A DNA stretch of 64,000 nt from assembly GCA_008921705.1 (NCBI GenBank), contig VFFE01007125.1, positions 10,834 through 74,833 of the forward strand, given 5' to 3'. The stretch's first letter is position 1. Each line of letters begins with the position of its first letter. A program made the translations under genes and the position numbers. The stretch comes from Burhinus oedicnemus (lineage: Eukaryota > Chordata > Aves > Charadriiformes > Burhinidae). This document shows, in pieces, positions 39,201 through 53,300 of the stretch. The notes beneath the pieces were generated by a model, which did not search any database, had not been told where the DNA came from, and was given only the letters and a program-made list of their open reading frames with translations.

Positions 39201-41327
39201 CAGGACCCCCCTGTGATAAATGGGAGCTCTGAGGGTTGCAAGGCTCTGCCTGCTGTCTCATTCTTCCATGTTTTATGCCCCTGCAGCATCTCTGCCCTCC
39301 ACCGACGCTGTAAATCCTTCGGATGTTGTTCCCGCGGCGTAACACACTGCCCTGTAAATCTTTCTCCTCCACTCCGGGAGCTGCTGGTTCCTGGTTCAGC
39401 GTTGCGGCGAGTGATACCCCGGGGCAAAGGGGGGCACATGTATCACCCACTAAGACACAGCTATTCAAATACGTCCGTGTGGGCTTGCTTCCTTTCCTCC
39501 AGGACCACTGCAGCTTTTTAAAGAGGAGATGGGGGGGAGGAAAAAGGCAAAAAAAAACCCCCAAGTTTTGCTTAAGAAAAGTTTCTCCCTCCATTTTTAC
39601 ACTTGGTCACCAGAACAGCCTGGCTGCTGGTTTGTGTTTTGGGCTGATGCAGCCTGTTTCTTAAAGTAACCGGGGATTGTTTAAGGGACTTGTTATCCTC
39701 TTTGGGATAGTGGCGAACAATTTTGGAAATGGCTGAAACTGGATAGCTGCGGACGGCAGGCTGTCGCTGCAGCGGGGGTTAGAATGCCCGCATTGATTTA
39801 AAGCTCATTATCTTGTTACAGAATATCTTGGTGCAATCAAATAGTGCATGGCGGAGATGGCTTTAAATCTGGCCAGAGCCAAATGTCACATGGACTCCGC
39901 TTGGAAGCCGCCTGAGCTGCCCGTGGGCGAGATGATACCTGTGCTGATGGGCGCTGGGAGTTTGTGAGGCTTTTAGTGATGGAGAATGGGAGGAGCAGAG
40001 CCAAAGCCGGTGGGGAGATTGATGGAAGGGGAGAACCTGGCAAATGAACCATTCCTCCTGGCTTTCTGGCAAACCTGGCATGCGTCGTGGTTGCACGGCA
40101 CTGACTCGCTGCTGAGATTTCACAACCGCTCTGAATTCAGTGCTTCAAAGCAGGAGGTCTTTCAAGCAGGTCGTGGATCTGGGCTGTCTACTAAACTGGA
40201 CCACATCCTGGCTGTCTGCTGCTAATCGCAATGTCTCAGACTCTCAGAGAAGAGTTTGCATGCCCTGTTCCACCGAAGCCCTTCTGTTAGCACACCGGTA
40301 CCTCTCCGTTTCATAGCACAAGTAGTAGCAGCGGCAAGAGGCCAACTCTACAGCTCAGGAGCATGGAGGCTTGGGAGCATCTCTCTCTAGCAGTGGCATC
40401 CCTCTGACAGGCGTGTGGACAAGTCTGACCTAGGGTGTAACCTAGAAAAAGTTGAACCGGCCTACAAAAGATGGAAGCTTCATGGAAGGCATTTTCTACC
40501 CAGAGGAGTTTGGTCAGCATTCCCATGAGGTTTTGTTGTGTGAATTAAGTAAAAAAACTCTGTCACCACTCCTAGTGAGATGGCTTGCAATGGTGAAGAT
40601 GTTTCTGGGGTGCCAGAGAACATGGTCTAACTTCAGGGAGAAAACAAAGTCAGGGGGGGAAAGAAAGAAATTGGTTTCTCAACCCTGACCACTCTTTATG
40701 GTGTCTCTAGTGAGTGTGGAGTTGAGCCTTTTTTATTTTAATCTTCCTTCCAATGAGGGAAAGGTTCCTGCTCTTCTTTTCCAGGTGAGTAGTAGAACAG
40801 TCAGACAATTCCTACCACAATCCGGTTTGAGTCGGCCCCCTTGGAAGGACCAAACCTCAGTCTTCTGGACTGGATTTTCATCTGTGTTCTGCTGAAGTTC
40901 AGCATCGTGCAGCTGGGAGTGCTTTGGGAAGGCAGGCTCTGGGGATGGGCCAGGGTAGCAGGTAGGGTTGCTTGGACTACCATGAACCTCCCAAGGAACA
41001 GTTCCAAAAATGACCTGGCAGTGTCTCTGCATGTCCTTGGTTGACACACCAGCTTGCAGATATATCCACTACTGTCACCATCCACTTGTGTTATTTTTGA
41101 GTGGGGGATTTCTTGAGTCGGATCCAAAGCTGTTCTGGAATTGCATCTCAAATATGCAGTCGTTTACGGCTTCCATAGCTGGAGAATGAGGAGCTATAAA
41201 TACTGGCATGTTTGCTTTTTATTTCTGGCTTTATCATTTGGATCAAAATCGTGGGTCTCTCTGGGCCTCAGTTTACCTAGTGGGGGAAGCGGATGCTGTT
41301 GCATCCCTGCAGGTGAGCATGGAGGTG

Positions 41328-41358
<31 letters not shown>

Positions 41359-44300
41359 GGGTTGTGCGTGAGAGGTTTGAGGTGTAAACTGCTTTTTGAG
41401 GCATTTGAGGTGCTGTGATGGGTGACAGGCTGGCTACTGTGCACTTCCTATCCCTTGGGTGTCTTTTGTTAACAGTTTTATTGGACTGGAGTAAGACCCA
41501 GTGATTTGTCTGGTTTTTGTTTTGTGTTTTTTGGTTTTTTTTTCTCCTGGGAGAGAAGGAAGAACAAGGAGCCCTCATGATTTCTACCCCGACCATCAGA
41601 CTGGAAGTCTCTACTGGGTTCCTGCTATTTGGTGTCCCCTTGGCAGCAGTATTGCTGCACCATGGTGATGGTACCTCCATGGTCTCTCCAGCTCTTGCTC
41701 ACCTCTCTCTGTTTTCAGGCAGAGACTGCACAGTGACAGCCACAGAGCTGGCCAGATTTCATCTGCGTTCTTGAGTCCCAGCTTGTGCTGCCTCTATCCA
41801 TCATCCCTTGCTCTCCACTATGTCCTCTCCACCACCAGTGATATGTGTAGAGCTTGGCATGCTTTGACGTTGCTCAAACTCTTCTCACAGTGGGTTTTGC
41901 CTCAATTTTCTCATTCTTTTTCTTTTTTTTAACCCTCGCTCCGGCTGCAATTAAAGCTGCCGCCTTCTCTCTCCTGCAGGTTTTAAGGAGACAGCCTTCT
42001 TGTACGCCATCTCCTCCGCGGGGCTGACGCATGCCATGGCCAAGGCGTGCAGTGCAGGGCGGATGGAGCGTTGCACCTGCGACGAGGCTCCTGACCTGGA
42101 GAACCGTGAGGCTTGGCAGTGGGGCGGCTGCGGCGACAACCTGAAATACAGCAACAAGTTCGTCAAGGAATTCCTGGGGAGGAAGCCCAACAAAGACCTG
42201 CGAGCCAGGGTGGACTTCCACAATAACCTTGTGGGCATGAAGGTGTGTTGCAGGCTGCTCAGCGTCGGGGTTCATGCTGTTGTGGGGGCAGTAAGGTGCT
42301 GCAATTGGGTGTGGAAACAGGAGTGTTGGATGCAAAAATGCGTGGAGCGATCCTTCTGCTGGAGCGGTAAAGTCATAGTTATGGGACTATGCCCTAGTTT
42401 TGTCACTGTGCTTCAAGAGTTGTGCAAAACTGTTGGAAGGAAACCAGAGGGAAAGAAATAGGGCTGTCCAGGTCGAGGAAACATGAGGTGGGGGGGAAAG
42501 ATTGCTGGCTTTCCACAGAGAGGAGAGGCCTTTACAGTGCAAAGGGATGGAAAGGCAGGTTCTCCAGGCTTACATGAGGTAGGACAAGGAGGAAGGGATT
42601 TATGCTGCCACAGTGCAGGCTGAGGGATGCTTTTCTTGCTGTAGTTCAGGAGAGCATGGACACTGTAGTATGTCCATAGCCAGGTTTCTTTAAAACTGGC
42701 CAGATGACAAACACCTGGCAGGGAACCAGGGTGGAGAATATCCTCTCTGAGTGACCTCAGTCCTAAAAGTCCCTTCAGCCTTATTTTCTGGCAGCTTTCC
42801 ACTCTGCCTGGAGCTGCTGGGTTTGCAGCTGATGGCGCTTGGGTGTGCAGTCCCTTCTTTTTTCTTTTCCCATCCTTCAACCCATGTTCCTCCCACGAGG
42901 CTTTAGCCTCCTGCCTGGGGGCCTCCCTGCAGGACTGATGTAAAGGACAAAGTGTCTGCAATTGCTGGGTCATCCCGGCAAGAGAAGGGAAAGGAAGGGG
43001 CTTTCCACCTTCTCCCATAATCTGCTTGGCTGTACCTAGCCTAGAGTTGCTCGAACATGAAAATCCCTCAGATTGGCCAGCACAGGTGCCTAGGATCAGT
43101 GTTTCATTGCGCCAGCCTCGAAGGGGGACATACTGTAAGGCTATAAATAGCCTCCGGAGCCTTGTTATTGTCCGTGTGATTGGATGGAGGGTTGGGGCTG
43201 GGATGGGAGACCTAGGTCTCCAGTTTCCCAGGCAAATGCAGCCCAGCCAGTTGTGCATTCTAGGAATCGCCATCCCAGCTCAGTTGTTCCTGTGCGTATG
43301 CATAAAATGTCATTCCTCGCGACAGAGTTGGGGCATCGGAGAATGCCACCAGTGAGAGCTGGCCAGCAAAACGTCTCCCCCTCTCCCCACCACCAGATGC
43401 TCCTAGACAGCGCTGAGGTCAGGATTAGAAATATCCTGGATTTAGCCGGTGTCTGGCTTTGGCTGACAGCTTTTCTGCCTCTGGATTAAAAAGCTCAGTG
43501 CCTTTGAAGCCGTGCTGCAGCTCTCTGGCGTGTGAAACAGGCTTTGCAGGGTGATGAAACTTGTTCTAATCCTTGTGGTCTGTTGTTCCCGCGGGCCTGT
43601 CCCGACTCTTTGAAGTTGGCTGTGTAGCAGATGGGACTCAAAATGGAGAAGGTAGTCCATGGAGGCTGTGAGTTCATGCTGGAGATTGCTGTGAGATGTC
43701 CCTGCTCTCCTCCCTTCCCAGTGTCATATAATACAGTCTCATCAAAACCTACAAGGCTGTGGCTTCATGTGCCATTGACATGTTCTTGTAACTCCATGAA
43801 TGTCTTCTCTCCAGAAGTGGTGGGGCTAAAATACTTGCCCAAGGGACTAACTCCCAGTGCTTTCCACCCCAGCAGCTGCAGTCAGGATGCCCATAGGGTT
43901 GAGACTCAGTCTTGGATTTAGGTTAGGTGTCCTTATTTGCCATCTCTGCTCTACACTGTCTATGTGTCTTTGAGCTAAATGAACTCCAAGGGTGAGCTGG
44001 TGGGAGTGAACCTCCCCATTCTGCCTGCCCTTTCTTGTCCTGATCTCACTGTAAGCTAGTTCCCAGGAGAAGGGGAGATGTCAGGGACTCTCTTGCAGTT
44101 TATTCCTCCACTTCACTTGGCATGGTCAGGCCCTGGTTATTGGCAGTGGTTTCTAAGCACTAGTGTAATATCTGCAGCTAAACAGCTGAGTAACAGTTGT
44201 GACGGTTGTCCAGACGCTGAGAGCCCTCATGGCAATCCAAGTCAAAGACCTTTGCTGCAGGTCAGTGATCTGGTGTTCCTATTTTTGTCCACCCACGCCG

Positions 44301-47300
44301 TGTCTGTTGAGTTGGTATTGCTGTCTGACAGCTTTCCTTGCCCATTTGCAGCAGCGGTTGAAATGATTTCTCTGCTTATGCTCCTAGGATAATTGTACCT
44401 TAGTCTGGTTGAAAGGCAAGCCAAGGAGCCCACCAGGTTCGCAACAGCACCGTGAAGCCTGGCAGAGAACAAGCAAACTGCGTGTTGAGAAGGGAAGCTT
44501 TTAGGACGATGGTGGTTCAAGATCAGGAGAACATCTATATAGGCAGGATGTGTGGACTTAAACCAGTGGCACAATATGGGTTGTTAAGAAGATGGTCAGA
44601 GATGTTTGAGTCAGAGATGAGGACCCAGGCTGGCTTTGTAATTGCAAGGTCAAGACTTGCAACGCTTGCTTAAGATTTCAAAATATCGAAACTGATTTGA
44701 AGCCTTCTTGGTGTGGCTGATGGATTGTCTCTGGAATTAACTTACACTTAGGTATAGATTAATATCAGGTTCAATCTGCTGCTTTCCTCTTGGTCCCACT
44801 GCCATTGCGGCACTGGTGGGGGATGAGCGTTGCTCAGCAGGCAGTACTAGGTTCCCTCGCTGAATTTATTGGCGTTTTCCTTGATGAAGGCAGTGGGTTA
44901 AATATGAAACTCGGCATGTTTCCTCTACTTGTCTTTCTCCAAAGAAGCTGCCCATCAACTAGCTACTGCCTTACAGACTTCCCAACCACTGAATAGCAAG
45001 AGATGCTAACCTAGTAGCTATGACAGTCTGAAAGCACTTTGAACCAACCTAATTTGGTTATTTGGGCAATAACTCATATGTATTTGATGTGAATTGAAGG
45101 CAATATAGAAGGAGTGCGGATGGCCTTGATTTGTGCCATTTTGGAACTGAATAATTTTGAACTGGAGCGCTCGTTATATAACTAAGATGGTCTTATGGCC
45201 TCTAATGTGTTAAATGTCCCTGTGAGCCCCCAAAAGATGATTACGGCCATTTTGAGTGGGAGCAGAGACGCAAAGTGAGTGCCTTTCCCCAGGTTATGCA
45301 GCAACCCGATGGTGGAGCAGGAGAATGAAACCAGCTCTCCCGAACTCCCGCTCAGCACCCGCGGTGTTTTTCCTCTACCCAAGCCGCAGATTTTATGTCT
45401 GTTAGTGAAGCCATACCTGCGTGAACCAAAACCTTTGCTGCGCTACTGACTGCTTTGGGGCTGGGAATGGACAAGGAGACTTTCTTTTCGAGTACTTTGC
45501 TACAGGAGCTTGCTGCAGTGCCAGCCTCTCTTGGTGTACTTACCGTGTACATATGGATGTGCACGTGTGTGTTCATGGAGGGGATGGAGTAATAACTATT
45601 AAAGACATAGCACACGCTTGGTGGTCTGTCACTGATTCTTAACAACACATAATCCTTCCCATCTAATTACTCCCAACCATGGCAAAATGTTTAAATAGTC
45701 CCTTGAGACCCAGCAAAAAAAGGACCTGTGCTTAAGTGACTGATCTGGCAATCAACACTTTACCCTTCTGGTCAACACGGCGGTTTCTCCATGGTGTCAC
45801 ACTAACAAACAATCTCCGTATTTCTGTGAGGGTGACATTATCCTATCCTACCTAGTTTTAGTGTCTCTTGGTAGACGTTCTCGTTTAATTATTATTTTAC
45901 TTCTGTTTTTTTTTTTTTTTTACAACCTTGATGGGCCAACTGTAATTTTGCTGCCACCAACGAAATAATCACTGAACATGTTGTGCCCGTGATGGCTCAC
46001 AAAGTTATATGATATGACCTCAATCGCTAATGAAAGGGCGAGCTTGTCTAGTGTGAGGATGAGGTAATTAGACCAAGACTTCTCCAGCCTTCTCTTTATT
46101 GAAAAGTAGGAGCTCTGAATAGACCACTTATTAAAAAAGCAATTTCCCTGCCTTTGCCCAATCTACTCTTGCTCATTCAGCTATTCTTTCAGAGGGGTCT
46201 TGGGCGGAGAGGGTGTGTGTTGGGGGGAGATGTGTGTATGTGTCAAGGGGATGGGGGGGTGGCAGCGGTGGTGAGAGAAGTCAACTGCATTAAGGCTCCG
46301 TTGCCAGCAATGAAGTTTCTTGCTTATATTAAATGAAGCACAGGCGGCCTTGCTAAAGCGCTCTTCTCTATATCCTGCCCCTTTTTGTTCCCCCCCCTCC
46401 CTTGTACACACAAGTGCAGCCCTCTTTTGTAGCCCATTAATGAAAAGTTGGAATATTAGAGCACTCAATTAGTTCCACTGGGCTTGAGTAAGTGATGTTT
46501 TAATTAAATTTGCCTAGTTTCTCAGCAAAGTATCATTAAACATGACTTTCCAACTCCCTCTCTGGAGCGTTGCTAAGTTTCTTAATCCCAGGAGTGCTGA
46601 CCTCTTCCAGAGGTATGTCTGGTCAAGCATGTCTTACAGATCCAAGGGGCACTATTAAAGGGGGCTGCTGTTACCCAAGGAAAAAAAAATAAAATTAGTT
46701 GTCATGTTCTCATTCCCTTTTCCTTTTATCCTTCCAGAAGGAGGGACACAAGCAAGCCTTTGCCTTCAGGACCCTGAAGTCAGGGGTATAACCACAGTCT
46801 CCTTGAGAGCCAAGAGTGTTTAGTACAAAACTATGGGAGGGCAGAAATGCAGAACGAGAAAATTCCTCCCCCAAAAGGTGTCTCTTCAGGCAATATCCCC
46901 CTTTAAAACTGGATCCTTTCATGAGGCTTCCTTAATTGCTTTTGCACAGTATCAACACACGTGTTTTGGTCTGTGCAGACTATATGCACATTCCTGAAGG
47001 ATCCTTGTCACCCGTGTTGCTGTAGGGTTCAAGTCCAGACCCATCCTGAGACACGTTATGCCTGCATCTCTGAAACCGTATGGGATGCTCCAAAGAGGAT
47101 AGTGGGAGGTGCGTGGACTTTTCCTTGCAGTTGACTTGCTTGTTTTGGAAGTCCATGCAAGGAATGGTTTTTTCCCCTTAGGCAGTGCTGGCAGGGATCT
47201 ATCTCAAGGGCTCGGAGCGTGCCTCCTGCGCTAGAGATGGACTCTCCATATCAGGTAGATGTTTTCCCAGCTATCATCTGTCTGAGGAACTTCACGAGCT

Positions 47301-50300
47301 ATCACATAACATGTTATCAGAGCATACCACCCTCTTCATTTCTCTATCTCCATTTTACGGAGGGGAAATTGAGACCCAGAAAGATTAAGTGACTTACTAA
47401 AGGTCACACACAGGCGTAGCGAAGCAGAGACTTGCACCCTGGTCTCCTGTTGCAGAGACAGTGTTTACAAGCACTGCCCGTCCCCGTTCATATGGTTCCT
47501 ACTAGCAAACATGATTCCAGTCAAGCTCCAGAGTTTGTCAAACAGACAAGCTTAAATGCTAATTCCTTTGTTTTTCTGCGCCCTCAAAAAGTGTAATAAT
47601 TTTTCTTTTTGGTGAGAAAAAACCATATGAGCTTGTTAATACAGTTGGTGCATTGAGGGGCGGGGGGGGAGAGACGAAATGCATCCTTTAGGTGGTTTCT
47701 TTAGGGGGTACGTTTGCAGCAAGAAATCTAGCATCATGCTTTTACCGAGGTACAAATCAAACCTAGGAAATAGCAGCCTCTCTGAGACCAGCTCTTGACT
47801 TTGCGTGCACGGATCAGTTTGCAGGGCCACCACTAGTATTAATTGCTCCAGGTTATGACAGGTAGGAATGCATAAGCATGCTCTCTGGATTTTTCCCTTT
47901 CTTCGTTCAGGCTGAGATTGGCTAAGCTGAAGTTTTTCTAAAGGCCTGGAAATCAACACTCTGGAAAAAATTGCTTGCTGTGTCCCATAAGTAATTGCCG
48001 TTAGTTGTTTGTGTGGAGCTTTCTTAGCGTGTGAAGCACACTAGGAATACTGAAGGGGAAAAAAAATACTTTTAAAAGTCTCAATTTAAAGTAGGGTTAT
48101 GTTATTCTATGTTTAAATATTTGTGTTAATGCATATTTCACTAAAATATGAGTGTTAATATTTTTAAAGAAGGAAGGGGAGTGGAAAGGGAAAACTGTTC
48201 TGAAAAAACAGTTTGAGAACAGGCTCAGAAGAAGGGCTTTTTTTTTTTTTTTAGCAAGATAGAAGAAAAAAGGGAAGGAAAAAGAAAAGAAAACTCCTAA
48301 TAACCTGTGAAACCTTTATCATTCAACCAATGGCAATGGCCAGCATTAAGGGACAAGTCTGTTCTTCTAGTTGTTTGAGCACTCTGAAGAAATGGGGACC
48401 ATGGCTGCTGTCCAAACAAACGTTAGTACTTGAGAGAATAACGAAGCCTGTTTAAATTGAAGGAGGATATGTATATAGAGGATGGAAGAGATCTGATTTG
48501 CCAACAAGCATCCCAGAGCCCTTTCTGAAGTAAGACTAGGCGAGGACGGGCTTTTTCCCTGGATGAGCTGACTCAAAGGAGGTTCATCTGCTCCCTCCTC
48601 TCCCCCAAACCATAGCGAATGGTTTGAAGCCTTGGAGCCGCAGACCAGCCATGACGACAGCGGAGCTATAACCGAGGAATTCCCACGGCTGCACGTCCGC
48701 TTCGGACTGCTGCTACCCAGACAAGAGTTGTCTGAAAACCACCGCCAGAGCCCCGTGACCCAGCTGGGAATGAATGGGAATCTGTCCTCAGCGTTTCGGC
48801 TAAAACACTGAGAAATTGTGCATTGCAGCATGTCTGAGACTGATCATTAGAGGGGCACTTAGTCTGAGCTTCGTAGCAAACCATTGTTGTGAGGAAGGAT
48901 TACATGTTGCATAGCAATGCTCTGCTGTGATCCCTTTTCCCTATGGCTCTTGTAAAGCCATGTGGGCAGGCGGTCCTGCAGTGCTATCTAATTTCCTCTT
49001 AACAGCAAGCACCAATAAAGACGGTTCAGTCTCACTCTACCGTAATTGTTTTCCTCGCTGTGCCTTTGTCAGTATCTGGTATTCTCACGGCAAGACCAAT
49101 GGTAGTTTGCGTTCCTAAGTCAAACAAACTAATTTGCTCAAAGAGCTTGCTTTATTTTCCTCCCAAACTGCTCTCCTATTTGTGAGACTACAAGACCAGG
49201 TGGTTGTTCAGAGGAGAGTGGGAGGACATAATTTTGATGAGCGCTGCTATCCCTGACCCACTGGTTGTCTTTGTTCAACTTCGCTTTCATGGTAGAAGCT
49301 CTCTACAGCGTATAACACAACAAGGATTCAAACGCGTACTTGTGTTGTTACTCCTGAGTTACTACAGCTCTGCTGATGTATGGTAGCCATGCTGTTTTAG
49401 GCCATAGGGAGCACGAAGTGTTCTGGGCTTTGGATTTAAGCTAATACGTTTTGCTTCACATCTGTGGCAAGATAGAAGCATGCACGTGGTGACTTACCAT
49501 GGTGTAGATGAAATACGAGTATTAAATAAGTGGTGATGCCGTGTGCGTTCAAGAGAAGTTCAAGTCGATGTAGGATGGCGGCAGATCAGGCTCTGAGCTG
49601 TGTGATGTGCCTTGAAAAGAAAATAGGAGCTACCTATGGCTCTTGAAATTATAAGCTTGTGTTAAAGTCTTACTCTGCCTCTTGTACCCCAGACTTTTTT
49701 TGGCAATAAAAGCTAATTTATTCTATCCTGGAAGTCCCTCTAGGTTTGAAAGCATGATCTAGACTTTTACCCATTTGTCCCAGGGTCCAGCCAGGAAAGG
49801 TTTCTCCAACACTGCTCTGAGCAACCTGCTGACTTGGATAAGTCTTGCTCTGCTTCCTGGAGGAATGAGGTGGATTTAAGTGTCTCTGACAGGAGCCTGC
49901 AACAAGAGGAGGAAGCTGGGGAGCGAGACGGGAAACAGAAGGGCTTTGCCAAGATTCATATTGGCTCGTGGATGGTTAGGGGCCTGTGTAGGCAGCAGTT
50001 CTCCATCACGCATCGCCTTGAGTAGCTGCATCGTGACTGACAGCAGCAGGGGAGGCTGGCTGGGGAAGAAACTTTTCTAGGATTTTCACGATAGCTGCCT
50101 TGTAACATGCTTGAGCCCTTCCCAGCCCTTCAAGGAGAAGGTTTATGGGGCGGTTGGGATGCACCACACTTGCACAGTGGCCATATGAAAATCCACATGC
50201 TGGATTTCATGAACTGGTGCGTTCATGAGAACAGGGACAATGGAAACCTTTTATGCTTTGGTCCAGCAGTGCACGACGTCTAAGCTGGCCTAGCCACCGT

Positions 50301-53300
50301 CTAACGAGAAACTAGAAGTGGGTCAGGAAAAAACCAGACTGTGATTCATTAGGGACTTTGTTTGTCACTGTTAAGTACAGAGAAGGAGAGTAGGGTTCAT
50401 CTGCCTAGACTCATTAGCATTCTTCGCGAGACCTTTATGCTTCTGGAGGGGCTGCTGGTGATGAAGTGCAATGTTTTACAGTACCTCAAATAATGCTAGA
50501 TGTTGACATTTAGACACCTGAATTCTGCCCAGAGGGTGGGATTCTGCTCACGGGTTAACATATCTGAACTGAGGTGCCTCCGTGTGAGCCGGGTCCCTAG
50601 GCACCTCTTAGTGAGCGGAGATGTGGTCAGCACAGTTGGTGGAGCCTGGAAAGCTGTTCAGCTGAGCACGTGCAGGTGTCTGCTTCACTGCAGGATCCCC
50701 TGCCTGCTTTGGCTCCACTGTGTCAGATGGGAGTTTAGAGGTGTTTCTCAAATGTAAGCATTTAAACTCAAAAGTCTGCCTCAGTGAGGTCAGCCCTGGC
50801 TGGATGGTGTGATTCAGGTGCCTAAACCCACATGCCTATTCCTGACTGAAGGTCTGCTGCCATCTGCTAGCTGCCAATCCATCAAGGGTCTGGGTTTCCA
50901 ACATGTGTTGTGCCGTATCTACCAGCCCCATATGGATGCTTTGGATATACTGCACCTGCAATGTCAACTCTGAGCTCTGGAGAGGCAGGTCCTGATGAGA
51001 ATGGCCCCGTGTCCAAGTTTCTTTCCTGCATTTCATGACCATGCCTTGTTGAACCAGCTCTAAATCCAGCCAAGCCTGTGCACAGGAGCGTGTCTACCAG
51101 CCGGGCCAATTCCTGCTGGTTTCTTGCTTTCCCATCTCCTGTACAATGGTGGTCGTCTCCTTTTCCAGGTGGAGCAGATGCGAATGGGTTGGGGGAGGTG
51201 GAAGTGTTGAGAAAAGCCTGGACTGATGAATGACTGCAGTGTGCAGCCCTTCTGCAAGTATCTCAGCAATTTTGCCCAGTTTGCTGATGGTCTGGGCGTG
51301 AAATCAGGTGTAGGAGCTCTGTTTCACATGAACTCAGCTCTCACTTCTGGACAACCAGTGAAATGTGACTTTACGTGAGGGACAGTATGGGTGAGGGTTG
51401 GGATTTTTTTGCTTTGTTTTGGTGTTGTTTTTTTTTTTTTTCTTGGTGTTGAAATGTGTTCTGTACGCTCTTGTCTAACATTGTGGGATTTCTCGCAGAG
51501 TTGGCTAGACACTTTGGCACGCAAAGCGTGACAGCCCCTAACCAAGCCGGCCCAGCTGAGTACTATAAGCAGTAACACATCTCCCTCTGTAACCCGTCAC
51601 TTGTTTGAATGCTACTGTGTATTATTGGATTGCATTTGAAAAGGTCTTGGCTGTCGCAGGAATGAAGTGTGACCGTTGGCCAGGCTTTGCTGAAGGCCGT
51701 ATTATGCATAGTGTCTTTCTAAAAATGTCTCTGTAATATCAGGATTGGGCCAGACCCCAATTCTGAGTCCATGACCTATTGCACATTTGCACATGGTGCT
51801 CAGCAGGACTCATGCAGCCAAATAATTAAGAACTGGATGGTCAGGAAATGGACTGGAGCCAGTCCTCTGCTGTCATGAGGCCGTAACGTAGGCAGATGCC
51901 ATAATGGGCAGAGGGGGGAGATTTTTTGTTGTTGTTGTTTTCCTTTTTCACATGCCGTAGATGCCCAAAGGAAGGACACTTTCAGCAGTACCTTGACAGG
52001 AGCCTGCTCTAGAAAACAAACTCTGTTCTAACTTGCTATTTTAAGGGGTGATTATACCTTAGCCATTTAAAGTCAAAATGTAACCTATTTTTGGGGAAGG
52101 GGTGGGGAGGGAGAACTGGAGCTATAAATACCTGTTCATAATCTGTGGACAAAATGCAGGTTATCTGTGACTGTCCAAATAACGTGTCTGCTCTCATGTT
52201 GCCAACGGAGGAGCTCCGGGTGTAAACCTATCTCTGAAGAAGGTGGGAGAGAACATTCAGATGTCGTTTATAAGGAGATGGATATGCATTTGTGCCATGA
52301 AGCATCTTTATTGCGGTCTGATTCAAAACGGATGGGATCCTTTGTTTAGCATTGGTCAATTTATGGCGATAGGGTTCTTTATGGCAGCCAGGGGGCTATT
52401 ACCACCTCTGTCTCTCTCCAAGATGAACAACCATTGACTCTCTTTGCTTTCTTCTCTTCCTGATACTGCTTCTCCTTCCCATGCTGCTTTTTCTGTTGAA
52501 AATAACTTTGTCTTTCTGTTCCCTCTATCTCGTATGTGAACACTGTGGTTCCACTGGCTCTGCTCTTCCTTCTGCATTTATGCTTTGTGGTGGTCTGAAG
52601 AGACTTATTTCCATGCAAGCTATCCCCAAGAAAGATCTGGACATCTTGCTATATGGGGACTGACTTTCTTTTGCTTTGGGAATAAATCAAATATACACAT
52701 TTCCTTTCTGATGTCTTGAACAAGTTATTTCCCTCCTTTAGGGATCTGCGAGATGAGTCTCATTTCTCATTACTACACCCACTGCAAGTGTTTGAATTTT
52801 AAAAGAAAAAAACCTAAATTTAGTAATTAGAGAAATTATTTGAAACCAAGCCTTGCCCTTGATAGTTGTAGTGCAGAGTCATAAGCAGGCATAAAGTTTA
52901 ACATGAGAGTCCTGGTGTGGAGGGGACAGAATCCACTTCCGTTTCCAAGGACTTAAATGCCTTCACTTTCTTTTCCACATAGAGTTTGAAGACCTTGGTC
53001 ATAAGTGCTCTTCCTTTTTTATGGAGAGAATAAAGTATACGTGTCCACCCTAGTTGAAAACACCTTATAGAAGGTTCTGCCACTACATTATAGAAGTTAT
53101 GCCAACCTGGGACGTGAACGTTGCAGCCTGTTCCTCCCTGGATGGTGGCTTGCGTAGACAACATTTGGGCACAGCAGCCCCTGAATGCCCGTGTGATGCC
53201 ACTTCCCTTTATGCCCTCAGCAGAAACCCCACGCAGAGTTTAGCTAAGTGGTTTTCACACTCCTAGATCAGCCTCTTTGTAAACGCTTGTGGCCTTGCTC

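Larger units (their letters stand above)
37938..41979 (+). other. WNT9A intron 2
   Basis: The donor is gtgagtgg and the acceptor ctcctgcag. It is 4042 bp long and holds a pyrimidine-rich stretch near 38340-38395, a candidate conserved block at 39660-39960, a MIR-like fragment at 41235-41300 and a T14A17 tract at 41328-41358. No gene is seen inside. Confidence 0.9.

Noticed and set aside
42413..43273. 286-codon minus-strand open frame, the longest in the window
   Set aside because: It shows no domain or homology that I can recognise and lies in intron 3 antisense to WNT9A. A protein search would settle it; a hit in several birds would reverse this.
52690..52760. Possible fifth MIR-like piece (gaacaagttatttccctcc)
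   Set aside because: A single short word matches with no flanking core support.
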